This document shows, piece by piece, positions 27,335 through 36,049 of a stretch of DNA of 60,223 bases. The notes beneath the pieces are model-generated. The model saw only the letters and a list, made by a program, of their open reading frames with translations. It searched no databases and had not been told where the DNA came from. The DNA lies in NCBI GenBank assembly GCA_944386415.1, contig CALXAY010000008.1, positions 1-60,223 of the forward strand, in the 5' to 3' direction. The DNA comes from an uncultured Clostridia bacterium. GTDB taxonomy: Bacteria; Bacillota; Clostridia; TANB77; CAG-508. The position numbers and the translations under genes were made by a program. Every line of letters starts with the position of its first letter. Within the stretch, counting starts at the first letter, position 1.

Positions 27335-29323
27335 TTACATTTTTATGACTAATTTATTAAATTTAGAATTTATATAATTTGTTAATTTTCCCATAAATAT
27401 CTCTGGTTTTATTTCCTTTTTAGCCACCATGTCCAATCCCTTTTCCCAACTTGCAGTAAGCTTTGGATTTAACATATCTGGCATAGATTTTTGTACTATA
27501 TCATATATTGTTTCACCTTTTAAAGTGGGCGTTATTATTTGTGTTTTTTTGTTAATCTCTATGTATTTTATTTTTTCTAATTTTTTTATTATTTCTGCTC
27601 TTGTTGCACTAGTACCAATTCCTGCACCTTTTATTTGTTCTCTTAATTCCTCATCTTCTATTAATTTTCCCGCATTTTCCATAGCTAAAATTATAGAACC
27701 TGAATTATATCTAGAAGGTGGCGAAGTCTCCGCTTCTTTTAATTCATAATTTTCTACTTCTAAAACTTGTCCTTTCTTCAAATTTTTTAATATTTCTATA
27801 TTATTTTCTTGCTTATCTTCATTTTCCTCGTTATCTATTTCATTATCCTTTTTGCTTTCTTCTTTCTTTTTACTATTTGCTCTTTCAGGTTTTAGAATCT
27901 CTAAAAATCCTTGTTTTATACACACTTTTTCGCTTGCAAAAAAGGTTTCTTTTTGATTCTTATTTTCTATTTCTAATGTTACTTGTATCTTTTGATACTC
28001 TGCTGGTGGATAAAATATTGCTAAAAATCTATTTACAATTACTTTATAAACTTTTTTATGCAATTCTGGCAAATTATTAAAATTTTCAAAACCTTGTCCT
28101 GTTGGAATAATTGCATAGTGATCTGTTATTTTACTATCATTTACATACTTTGTTTTTGCTAAATTAGTGGAATATTTTTCATCTACCATTTTTTTAATAT
28201 ATCCTTGTACTTCTTCATCTTTATATCCTCTAGCTAAACCATTCAAATTTTTAGTAATCTCTTTGCTAACTGCTGTTGATAAAACTCTTGCATCTGTTCT
28301 AGGATATGTAACCAATTTTTTTTCATATAAATTTTGTATTATCTCTAAAGTTTCATCTGGCTTTATTTTAAATCTTTTTGTACATTGATTTTGTATCTCT
28401 GCTAAATTAAATAATAGTGGTGGATTTTCTTTTTGTTTAGACTTTTTTAATTCTACTATCTTAGCTCTTTTACCTGCTAAACTTTTAATAAATTCTTTAG
28501 CATCATTTTCTTTGTTAAATCCTGATTCATTATATAATTTTGGTGATTCAAACATTATAGAATTTTCATTTACTTTCCACTCCGCTTTAAAACTAGAATC
28601 TTTACTTCCAAATATTCCTTGTACTTTATAATACTTAGTTTTCTTAAAATTTCTAATTTCTCTTTCTCGTAAAACAACCATCCCAAGTACACAAGTCATC
28701 ACTCTTCCAACTGAAATAGATGCTCTATCCTCATTTATTTTATTTGCTAAATTTTTCCCATAGATTATAGATAATAATCTTGAAAAATTAATTCCTATTA
28801 AATAATCTTCTTTTGCTCTTAAATAAGCACTATCAGATAAACTGTCATATTCTGATAATTCTTTTGCTTCTCTTATTCCTCTTAAAATTTCTTCCTCTGT
28901 TTGAGAATCTATCCAAACTCTTTTCATCTTTGCTTTTGGATTTGGTTTTGCCATCATAAAAACTAATCTTTGAATATATTCTCCTTCTCGTCCTGAGTCT
29001 CCTGCATTATATATTACCTCAACATCTTCCCTTTGAAGTAGACTTTGTACTATATTAAATTGCTTTTGAACTTGAGGAATAATTTCATATTTCCATTTTT
29101 TAGGTATAAACGGTAATGTATCTAATCTCCAATATTTTAATTTTTCATCATACCTTTCTGGATAACTCATCGTTACCAAATGTCCCACACACCAAGTAAT
29201 TATCCATTCCTCTGACTCTAAATACCCATCTTTCCTTTTGGTTGTTATTTTCAGTGCCTTAGCAAATTCCATTGCAACGGATGGCTTTTCTGTTATTATT
29301 AATTTTTTGCCCAATTTCATCAT
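27335..29323 (-). CDS. topB: DNA topoisomerase III
   Basis: 662 aa. The TOPRIM domain starts at once (KLIITEKPSVAMEFAKAL) with NAGDSGREGEYIQRLV, followed by the type IA core. The active-site region is KKLVTYPRTDARVLS with the catalytic Tyr. The C-terminal GIGTSATRAEIIKKL motif is present and there are no zinc fingers. It decatenates DNA during replication and recombination. The true start may be ATG 29323, ATG 29320 or TTG 29314; the ribosome site AAAAGG lies very close to the ATGs. It directly follows two HD genes. Confidence 0.93.
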   Translation of the reverse strand: MMKLGKKLIITEKPSVAMEFAKALKITTKRKDGYLESEEWIITWCVGHLVTMSYPERYDEKLKYWRLDTLPFIPKKWKYEIIPQVQKQFNIVQSLLQREDVEVIYNAGDSGREGEYIQRLVFMMAKPNPKAKMKRVWIDSQTEEEILRGIREAKELSEYDSLSDSAYLRAKEDYLIGINFSRLLSIIYGKNLANKINEDRASISVGRVMTCVLGMVVLREREIRNFKKTKYYKVQGIFGSKDSSFKAEWKVNENSIMFESPKLYNESGFNKENDAKEFIKSLAGKRAKIVELKKSKQKENPPLLFNLAEIQNQCTKRFKIKPDETLEIIQNLYEKKLVTYPRTDARVLSTAVSKEITKNLNGLARGYKDEEVQGYIKKMVDEKYSTNLAKTKYVNDSKITDHYAIIPTGQGFENFNNLPELHKKVYKVIVNRFLAIFYPPAEYQKIQVTLEIENKNQKETFFASEKVCIKQGFLEILKPERANSKKKEESKKDNEIDNEENEDKQENNIEILKNLKKGQVLEVENYELKEAETSPPSRYNSGSIILAMENAGKLIEDEELREQIKGAGIGTSATRAEIIKKLEKIKYIEINKKTQIITPTLKGETIYDIVQKSMPDMLNPKLTASWEKGLDMVAKKEIKPEIFMGKLTNYINSKFNKLVIKM

Positions 29324-29327
29324 CCTT

Positions 29328-30107
29328 TTAACTTTTTCTTAAACTTAATTTTATATATCTAAGTAATATTTTTCTTAAATTTTCTATTTGCTCTTTTGTT
29401 TTATCATCTTTAAACTCAAACCTATTTAATATTTTATTTACATAGTCCTCTTTATTTATTATTCTCAAAGTTTCTTTAAAATTAATGTCATATATATATG
29501 ATAATAATATTAATAATCCGTCTACTGTATCGTTTCTTTCATTACCATATTTTTTAACTGGTCTTTCTGCTTTAAATTGTTGTTCTATTTTTACACTTAT
29601 TTTGCTATTTTCAACACTTTCTTTTTCTCTTTGAGTATTCCAATATATTTGAGTTCCTTCATAAAGAATATCTAATTTGTCTGCATCTCTTATAAGCTTT
29701 GCAAACAATAATTCTTCTTCATTTAAGTCCTCTTCTATTTTAAATTTATTATGATTTTTTATGGCTGTAAGTATTATTGATATGTAATTTTCATTATTTG
29801 TATATTTTTTTATATAATCATCTTTTACTAATACTTCTACTCCTAAGTTTGCATGGTCTAATAACATTTCGTTAAGATATGTATTACCCCTATTATATTG
29901 TTCAAATCTTCCTATGTCGTGGAGAAGACCTATTAACTCTGCTAATTTCTCATCTTCCTTACTTAATTTTAATGCTTCTGCTACTTTCTTACTTTCTTCC
30001 ATCACTCTTAATGAATGTAGTTGCTTCCTTTTTATTCCTTCATTCTGTAAGTTAAATCCTTTAGTATATTTTAAAAATTCGTTTTTACAATTTTCTATAT
30101 CTATCAT
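29328..30107 (-). CDS. HD-domain phosphohydrolase (second of a tandem pair)
   Basis: 259 aa. HD motif LIGLLHDIGRFEQYNRG, upstream histidine in KQLHSLRVMEES, downstream AIKNHNKFK and LIRDADKLDIL. This is the metal set of a single-domain HD phosphohydrolase acting on nucleotides or phosphate esters. It is similar in length and layout to the next gene upstream, with which it overlaps by one base (TAATG). The substrate is unknown. Confidence 0.8.
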   Translation of the reverse strand: MIDIENCKNEFLKYTKGFNLQNEGIKRKQLHSLRVMEESKKVAEALKLSKEDEKLAELIGLLHDIGRFEQYNRGNTYLNEMLLDHANLGVEVLVKDDYIKKYTNNENYISIILTAIKNHNKFKIEEDLNEEELLFAKLIRDADKLDILYEGTQIYWNTQREKESVENSKISVKIEQQFKAERPVKKYGNERNDTVDGLLILLSYIYDINFKETLRIINKEDYVNKILNRFEFKDDKTKEQIENLRKILLRYIKLSLRKS

Positions 30108-30886
30108 TATTTTGCTTTCACTCTTTCTTTTATATAATTATTTGTTATGTTATAGACTTCTTCAAATCTTTTATTAGTTTTTATATCTTTAAAATTAAAT
30201 CTTTTATATAATTTTTCATAATATTTATTGTCTAACACATATTTTAATCCGTAATCAAAGTTAAAATCAAATGCATATGCAAAATGGCCAATCAATATAT
30301 CAGCATGTGTCTTTCTGTTTTTATAAATAATATCATGATTTTCTATAAATTCTCTATATATTTCATCTGAAAATTTTTCTTCTTCTAAATTTTCAGACTC
30401 CCATACTAATTTTTCATTCTCAAATGTAAGTATATAAAGAATATCTGTTTTATCACTGTCTCTTATTAATTTAACATGTAACTTTTCTCTATTACTCATA
30501 TTCTTTGTTATCTGTTTTTTATCTCTGTTATGATTAATTATTGCAAGTTTAATTATTCTATCATATTTATCATCTTCTATAAAATTTCTAATAAGTCCTT
30601 CTTCAAATAAAATTTTCACTCCTATTTCTGCATGATTCTCACTTAAATAATCAACAAACGTTCCATATCTTTTTACTTGTTCAAATCTTCCTATATCATG
30701 AAGCAATCCAATTAATTCTGCAAGTTCTATATCTTCTTTTTGTAATTCTAAACTTTTTGCTATTTTTTTTGCTATTCTTGATGTCCTTTCAATATGTGCT
30801 ACTTTTAATTTTATTTTTGGATTGTTTATATCGTATTTTTCCACATATTTCTTAAATTCTTTTTTTGCTTTTGTTATATTAATCAC
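30107..30886 (-). CDS. HD-domain phosphohydrolase (first of a tandem pair)
   Basis: 259 aa. Motifs KVAHIERTSRIAKKIA, LIGLLHDIGRFEQVKRYGT, AIINHNRDKK and LIRDSDKTDILYIL parallel those of its downstream neighbour, and both are the same length. The sequences have diverged widely, so this is an old duplication. Start is GTG 30886 with AGAGGTG upstream. The metal-binding residues are intact and the substrate is unknown. Confidence 0.8.
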   Translation of the reverse strand: MINITKAKKEFKKYVEKYDINNPKIKLKVAHIERTSRIAKKIAKSLELQKEDIELAELIGLLHDIGRFEQVKRYGTFVDYLSENHAEIGVKILFEEGLIRNFIEDDKYDRIIKLAIINHNRDKKQITKNMSNREKLHVKLIRDSDKTDILYILTFENEKLVWESENLEEEKFSDEIYREFIENHDIIYKNRKTHADILIGHFAYAFDFNFDYGLKYVLDNKYYEKLYKRFNFKDIKTNKRFEEVYNITNNYIKERVKAK

Positions 30887-31183
30887 TTTTTACACCTCTA
30901 GGAAGCATTCTAACATTTTTTGTTTTTTTATGCAACCTTTGATTTTACTATTATTTTTATATATTCTGTAAAAAGAGCTATATAAAAAAGGACATCTTAC
31001 AAATAAAAAATAATATATTTTATATTTAATTTAAATACCTATGGTAATTATCTATAAATTCCATAATTTTAAATTATGGAAACATTGTAATTAAACTGTA
31101 ACTAATATTTAATACTTATGAAATATTATTTTATGTATTTTTATAGTATAATATTTTTAGATTAGGCTACAAGGAGATAAAAT
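30887..31183. other. Intergenic region before the HECIH protein gene
   Basis: About 297 bases, no gene. It contains a perfect hairpin TTCCATAAT/ATTATGGAA near 31058-31080 and a -10-like TATAAT at about 31146 for the plus-strand gene. Confidence 0.5.
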
Positions 31184-32284
31184 ATGAGTATAGAATCAGA
31201 TTTAAAAAAAGATGGAATTGAAGTAACAGAAAAACTAGATACTTTAAAAATTAACTCTATTGCAAGAAATGTCTCTATAAAATTATGCGATACATTTCCT
31301 GAGTTTAATTTAAACCAAAATGAATTATTTATTAAATTATCTAGATTAAACATGTACAAAGCAAAAATGCCAGAAGGAATGGCTGAAGCTAATTATTTTT
31401 ATAAAAATACTTCTATATATTTTAATGAGCATATACAAGATGAAGACTTAGAAGAATTTGCAATACATGAATGTATCCATTATTTACAAGAAGTAAAAGA
31501 TAAAAGAAATTACTTGCTTAGAATGGGGCTTTGTGACTATACAGAATTTAAGGTTTATGGATTAGGATTAAATGAAGCTGCTGTTCAACTTATGGCTTCT
31601 AAAGTTAATGGTATACCTAAAGAATATGTTAAGTATTTTGGAATTAGTTTTGAAACAACAAGTCCTTCATATTATCCACTTGAATGTTGTTTAGTTAATC
31701 AACTTGCATATATTGTTGGAGAAGACATTTTATTTGAAAGTACACTAAATAGTAACGATAACTTTAAAGAACAATTCGCAAATAAAACATCTCCAAAAAT
31801 TTTTATGTCAATTCAAAATGCTATTGATGAAATTTTAAATAGTGAAGAAGAAATTATTAAATTGAATAATAAAATAATAACTATAGATGATAGAAATAAA
31901 AAAGTTGATGGAATGCTTGAAAAAATTGATGAACTAAAGCATGAAATTTCTTTGACTTTTATGAGAACTCAAAATCTTATAATTTCTAGTTATTTCGACA
32001 ACGCATTTAATTCAATTTCTAACTTAGAAGAAGTTGAAAATTATAGAAGAAAACTATATAATTTTAAAGATTATCTTGGTTGTATGGAAGGTTATACTTT
32101 CTTTAACGATTACTATGTAAATAAAATGATGGACTTAGAAAAAAAATATAATGCTATAGAAAACGGTGAAGTTGAAACATCAATAAAAATAATTTCTAAA
32201 AAAGAAAATATTTTTATTTCAATTTTTAAAGCTATTAAAAAATTAATTTTAGGTAATAGTGCAAAAGAAAATATTAATGAATAA
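31184..32284 (+). CDS. Putative zincin metallopeptidase (HECIH) of unknown family
   Basis: 366 aa. HECIH at residues 95-99 followed 31 residues later by NEAAVQ (E131) matches a gluzincin zinc site: two His and a downstream Glu. There is no signal peptide. Residues 220-290 are helical and coiled-coil-like (EEEIIKLNNKIITIDDRNKK). The end has a short amphipathic stretch (NIFISIFKAIKKLILG) that could touch the membrane. AAGGAG ribosome site. I cannot assign a substrate; anti-sigma or structural-protein processing is only a guess. Confidence 0.6.
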   Translation: MSIESDLKKDGIEVTEKLDTLKINSIARNVSIKLCDTFPEFNLNQNELFIKLSRLNMYKAKMPEGMAEANYFYKNTSIYFNEHIQDEDLEEFAIHECIHYLQEVKDKRNYLLRMGLCDYTEFKVYGLGLNEAAVQLMASKVNGIPKEYVKYFGISFETTSPSYYPLECCLVNQLAYIVGEDILFESTLNSNDNFKEQFANKTSPKIFMSIQNAIDEILNSEEEIIKLNNKIITIDDRNKKVDGMLEKIDELKHEISLTFMRTQNLIISSYFDNAFNSISNLEEVENYRRKLYNFKDYLGCMEGYTFFNDYYVNKMMDLEKKYNAIENGEVETSIKIISKKENIFISIFKAIKKLILGNSAKENINE

Positions 32285-32309
32285 AAGAAGCTTTAAGCTT
32301 CTTTTAATT
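32283..32309. terminator. Palindromic bidirectional terminator
   Basis: AAAAGAAGCTT-T-AAGCTTCTTTT followed by T residues. It overlaps the last codons of the oxidoreductase gene on the other strand. Confidence 0.75.
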
Positions 32310-33567
32310 TTTTAGCTATTCTTTTTGCAGCTTCTCTTCCAGAAAATGCTGCCCATGCTACTGTTCCTCTTACTCCAGCTAAGTCTCCTCCTGCGTATAT
32401 TTTTGATCTTGAAGTTTTATAATTTTCATCTACTTCAATATTTCCCCATTTATTTAAATCCAATTTCAAGTCTTTTACAAAAGGTTCTGGATTTGCTCCT
32501 AAAGCCATAACTACATAATCTGCATTAATTACATAGTTACTTCTATCTATGTTTACAGGAGAAAGTCTTGTATCTCCTTCTTTTTGAACTAACTCTGTCT
32601 TTATTAGTTCTAATTTTTCTACTTTGTTTTCTCCAATAATTTTTGCTATATTATTTTGAAATAAAAATTCTACTCCTTCTTTCATAGCTTTTTCTACTTC
32701 TTTGTCTTCTGCTGGCATTTGCTTTCTTGATCTTCTATATACTACTTTTACTTCTTTTGCACCAAGTCTTTTTATAGTTCTTGCACAATCCATTGCTACA
32801 TTTCCGCCACCTGCAACTACAACTATTTTACCTTCATAATTTGGATGCATATTATATTCTAATAATTCATTTCCACCATATACACCATCTAAATTTTCTC
32901 CTTCGACTCCCATCTTTGAAGAACAATTTGCTCCAAAAGCTAAAAATATAGCATCATATTCTTGCTCTAACTCATCTAAACTTAAATTTTTTCCAAGAAC
33001 TTTTCCATATTCTACTTTAATACCTAAATCTAAAATATTATCTACTGTTTGTTTTACTATTCTTTTATCAAGTCTAAAATCTGGAATGCCATGTACTAAA
33101 AGTCCTCCTAAATAATCATATTTCTCATATATTGTAACATCTATACCTTGCTTTACTAAAAAAGCTGCAGCTGTTAGACCTGATGGACCTCCTCCTATTA
33201 TAGCTACTTTTTTATTTAAATTTTTCTTATTTTTCTCTATTTCTTGTTTCCAAACTTTTGATAAAGAATTTCCTTGCTCCATCGCTTTATCAAAAACAAA
33301 AGCTTCTAAATCTCCTATATCTACTGAATTTCCCTTTATTCCTCTTATGCAAGACCCTTGGCATTGTTTTTGATGTGGACAAATTCTTCCACAAATTCCT
33401 TGAAGCACTGTTGTAGTACATAGTATTTCATATGCTTTACTAAAGTTTTCTTCTTTTACTTCTTTTATAAAATCTGGAATTTCATTATGAAGTGGACAAC
33501 CTTTATTTGAACATGGTTTTACTTTACAATTTAAACAATAATCTGCTTTTTCTTTTATCTCTTCCAT
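32293..33567 (-). CDS. NAD(P)-dependent glutamate-synthase-small-subunit-like oxidoreductase
   Basis: 424 aa. The N-terminal 4Fe-4S ligating Cys set (CLNCKVKPCSNKGCPLHNEIP, then CGRICPHQKQCQGSCIRG) is followed by two Rossmann domains: KVAIIGGGPSGLTAAAFL for FAD and IVVVAGGGNVAMDCART for NAD(P)H. The end is IYAGGDLAGVRGTVAWAAFSGREAAKRI. This is the GltD/NfnB-like flavoprotein family. No large glutamate synthase subunit is nearby, so it may partner an enzyme elsewhere or act alone. Confidence 0.85.
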   Translation of the reverse strand: MEEIKEKADYCLNCKVKPCSNKGCPLHNEIPDFIKEVKEENFSKAYEILCTTTVLQGICGRICPHQKQCQGSCIRGIKGNSVDIGDLEAFVFDKAMEQGNSLSKVWKQEIEKNKKNLNKKVAIIGGGPSGLTAAAFLVKQGIDVTIYEKYDYLGGLLVHGIPDFRLDKRIVKQTVDNILDLGIKVEYGKVLGKNLSLDELEQEYDAIFLAFGANCSSKMGVEGENLDGVYGGNELLEYNMHPNYEGKIVVVAGGGNVAMDCARTIKRLGAKEVKVVYRRSRKQMPAEDKEVEKAMKEGVEFLFQNNIAKIIGENKVEKLELIKTELVQKEGDTRLSPVNIDRSNYVINADYVVMALGANPEPFVKDLKLDLNKWGNIEVDENYKTSRSKIYAGGDLAGVRGTVAWAAFSGREAAKRIAKKLKEA

Positions 33568-33636
33568 TCTTTACTCCCTTTAAAATCATTTTGTTATATT
33601 TTACAATACTTAAGTTACTCTGGTCAAATATTTGTA

Positions 33637-34189
33637 CTATTTGTTCAGTTCTTTTATAACAAGCATCAAATCATTTGCAAAATCTATTTTTTTTGTTTCA
33701 TCCCTTAAAAGTGCAGCTGGATGCCATGTTGGCATATATTTAATTCCTTTTTTTACCATCCACTTTCCTCTAGATTGTGTTATTCCATATTCTTTTCCTA
33801 GTATATGTTTTAGAGCAACACTTCCAAGAAGTACTATTATTTCTGGCTTTACTAATATTACTTGGTTTCTTAAATAATCCATGCAAGCCATGCATTCGTC
33901 TTCTTCTGGATTACGATTTCCTGGTGGTCTGCATTTTACAATATTTGCAATATAGACTTCTTCTCTTTTTAATCCTATTGCTTGGAAAGCTAAGTTCATA
34001 AGTTTTCCCGCACGACCTACAAAAGGCTCTCCGAAGCCTATCCTCATCTGCTCCAGGTCCCTCTCCTATAAACATTAATCTAGCATTTTTATTTCCCGTT
34101 CCAAATACAATATTTTGTCTTCCGTTACACAATTTACATTTATTACAACCTTTTATAGATTCTTCTAATTCTTCCCAACTGTCGTACAT
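33637..34189 (-). CDS. Family 4 uracil-DNA glycosylase, frame broken at a CGG codon
   Basis: The straight frame starts at 34189 with the Fe-S region (CNKCKLCNGRQNIVFG) and LMFIGEGPGADEDRL, then meets CGG (34031-34033) and reads nonsense. Skipping the C gives GEPFVGRAGKLMNLAF and the rest of the enzyme to 33637: NIVKCRPPGNRNPEEDEC, LLGSVALKHILG and MPTWHPAALLR. The composite is 183 aa, a normal family 4 length. All four Cys ligands and the catalytic GEGPGADED are present. The enzyme excises uracil from DNA to start base-excision repair. The intact downstream frame suggests a functional product. Confidence 0.88.
34031..34033 (-). other. In-frame CGG at the uracil-DNA glycosylase frame break
   Basis: Context AGG CTT CGG AGA. 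Skipping C gives AGG CTT GGA GAG (R-L-G-E). The 9-mer CTTCGGAGA is identical to that at the second mfd site. Confidence 0.8.
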
Positions 34190-34201
34190 TTCTTTCTCCT
34201 T

Positions 34202-35125
34202 CTATATATCATTTACACATCTTTCTAATAACATTATTTTTTCTTTTGAAGCTGTATCTATTTTTGCTTTTGTACCAATTGGTATTACTATTTTTTTCTC
34301 AATATGTCCAAAATTATTTGATTTTATAATAGGAAAATTATATTTATCTCTAATTACATCCAAAACTATTTTTTCTAATGAAATATTACTCTCGTGATTA
34401 TAACTTCCAATCCATAATCCTTTTATTTTATCAAATACACCATTTTGTTTCATATAGTACAAATAATTGCTAGCCATAGCTGGTCCTGTTTCAAACCCTA
34501 ATTCTTCTAAAAATAATATTTTATCTCTAAAATCTATTTTATATTTTCCTTCTACTAATCCTCTTGTTAAACTAAGGTTTCCTCCTATTAATTCTCCTTC
34601 TGCTATTCCTTCATTTAACACTTTATAATCTTCTGGGATTCCTAAATCTAAATTTCCATCTACAAAACGTTTTATTGCTTCATTATAACTAAAATCTGTT
34701 TCATCTGTTGCTATTGTTTTAAAATTTGTACCGCTAAACGTAACAAGACCAGTTTTTGCAGTTATGATATTGCATAAAGATGTTATATCACTATATCCAC
34801 AGATAATTTTAGGATTTTTCTTTATTAAATCATAATCTAAATATTCAAAAGTAGAGTTTGAATTTTCTCCACCTTTAGCACACCAAATCATTTTTATGTT
34901 GTCATTAGAAAACATATAATTAATATCTTCTGCTTTTTCTTTTGCTGAACTACTATAACCATTTGTATTAGAAAAAAGATTTTTAGAAAACTCTACTTTA
35001 AAACCATCTTTTTCAACTTTTTCTTTAGCTTTCATTATTTCTTCTACATTATCTCCAACAATTGGATTTGATGGTGCAACAACACCAATTGTATCACCTT
35101 TTTTTAATTTGTTTGGAATTACCAT
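34202..35125 (-). CDS. ldcA: LD-carboxypeptidase (S66 family)
   Basis: 307 aa. Start MVIPNKLKKGDTIGVVAPSNPI is typical. WCAKGGENSNSTFEYLDYD, the nucleophile region ICGYSDITSL, GGNLSLTRGLVEGK and the C-terminal His motif (KSNNFGHIEKKIVIPIGTKAKID) complete the Ser-Glu-His set. It trims D-Ala from muropeptides or cleaves related LD bonds in the cytoplasm. It follows pgeF by one base, linking it to peptidoglycan quality control. Confidence 0.9.
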   Translation of the reverse strand: MVIPNKLKKGDTIGVVAPSNPIVGDNVEEIMKAKEKVEKDGFKVEFSKNLFSNTNGYSSSAKEKAEDINYMFSNDNIKMIWCAKGGENSNSTFEYLDYDLIKKNPKIICGYSDITSLCNIITAKTGLVTFSGTNFKTIATDETDFSYNEAIKRFVDGNLDLGIPEDYKVLNEGIAEGELIGGNLSLTRGLVEGKYKIDFRDKILFLEELGFETGPAMASNYLYYMKQNGVFDKIKGLWIGSYNHESNISLEKIVLDVIRDKYNFPIIKSNNFGHIEKKIVIPIGTKAKIDTASKEKIMLLERCVNDI

Positions 35126-35126
35126 A

Positions 35127-35978
35127 TTAACTATTCTCCTTTAATTCTATTAAAGCTGTATTTAAGCCATAATTTTTTCTTTCTACTCTATATGAATGTA
35201 ATATTTCAGGGTTACACATTGTACATATTTTACTATCAATTATATTTTCTTTTTTCAAACCATTTCTTTCTAATATTATCTTATTTATCAAAACAGTATC
35301 AATAAGCCATTTTCTATTAGGTATTTTCTTTTCTATTATTTTTTTAAAATTATCCTCTCCTAAATCCTGAAATTCCTTTTCAAACATATCTTTTACATCT
35401 TCTTCAACCTCAAAATGACGTTTTCTAATTGATGGGCATATACAGCAAATAATATCTTTTGGCTTACAAGAAAACTCATTTACCATCTTTTCTACAGTTT
35501 TTATAGATATTCTTTGAAGAGTTCCTTTCCATCCAGAGTGTATATTTGCAATTACTTTTTTTGCTGGATCAAAAAATAATAAAGAAATACAGTCGCTACT
35601 GGTACTTGCTAAAATAAGGTTATTTTTATTAGTTATTAATCCATCAACATTTTCATATTCTTGACATTTAAAATCAGGAGTATCCTTATTTATTTTTTTT
35701 GATACAATTTTAACATTATTTGTATGTTTTTGAATACCTTTTACTAAATTTTTATAATTGCAACCAATTGATTTGCATAATTTATCATAATTATTTAATG
35801 AATTAGTATATTCTTCTTTAGATAATTCTCCATTTTCTCTTGATGTTCTAAAATCCATATTTGTTCCTAATGAATATGCATGATTTATTATATCTCTATA
35901 TTCTAACAATTTTCTAAACTGTAAATATTCTATTCCATCTTTTTTTATATGAATTACATTTTCATTAGATAAATCCAT
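35127..35978 (-). CDS. pgeF: Peptidoglycan editing factor PgeF (YlmD/laccase-domain)
   Basis: 283 aa. The family metal site appears as STSSDCISLLFFDP, IANIHSGWKGTLQRIS and CCICPSIRKRHFEVEEDV (Cys and two His). YlmD/PgeF removes Ser wrongly built into muropeptide precursors and has purine nucleoside phosphorylase-like activity. Neighbour ldcA also edits muropeptides. The ribosome site AAAGGGGGA adjoins a GGGACGG repeat. Confidence 0.9.
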   Translation of the reverse strand: MDLSNENVIHIKKDGIEYLQFRKLLEYRDIINHAYSLGTNMDFRTSRENGELSKEEYTNSLNNYDKLCKSIGCNYKNLVKGIQKHTNNVKIVSKKINKDTPDFKCQEYENVDGLITNKNNLILASTSSDCISLLFFDPAKKVIANIHSGWKGTLQRISIKTVEKMVNEFSCKPKDIICCICPSIRKRHFEVEEDVKDMFEKEFQDLGEDNFKKIIEKKIPNRKWLIDTVLINKIILERNGLKKENIIDSKICTMCNPEILHSYRVERKNYGLNTALIELKENS

Positions 35979-35990
35979 TTTTCCCCCTTT

Positions 35991-36049
35991 GAGACATTTG
36001 GGGACGGGGCTTTTTGTCTCAGTTTTTTATTACTTTACAAAATGAGACA
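35991..36049. repeat. GGGACGG-core palindrome between addB and pgeF
   Basis: GAGACA (35991-35996), then TTTGGGGACGGGGCTTTT, then TGTCTC (36015-36020). A third GAGACA at 36044-36049 lies inside the last codons of addB (MSHFVK). Confidence 0.65.

Noticed and set aside
33911..34189. Separate 92-aa Cys-rich protein
   Set aside because: Its first 52 residues are the uracil-DNA glycosylase N-terminus; the tail RRAFCRSCGK is out-of-frame reading after CGG.
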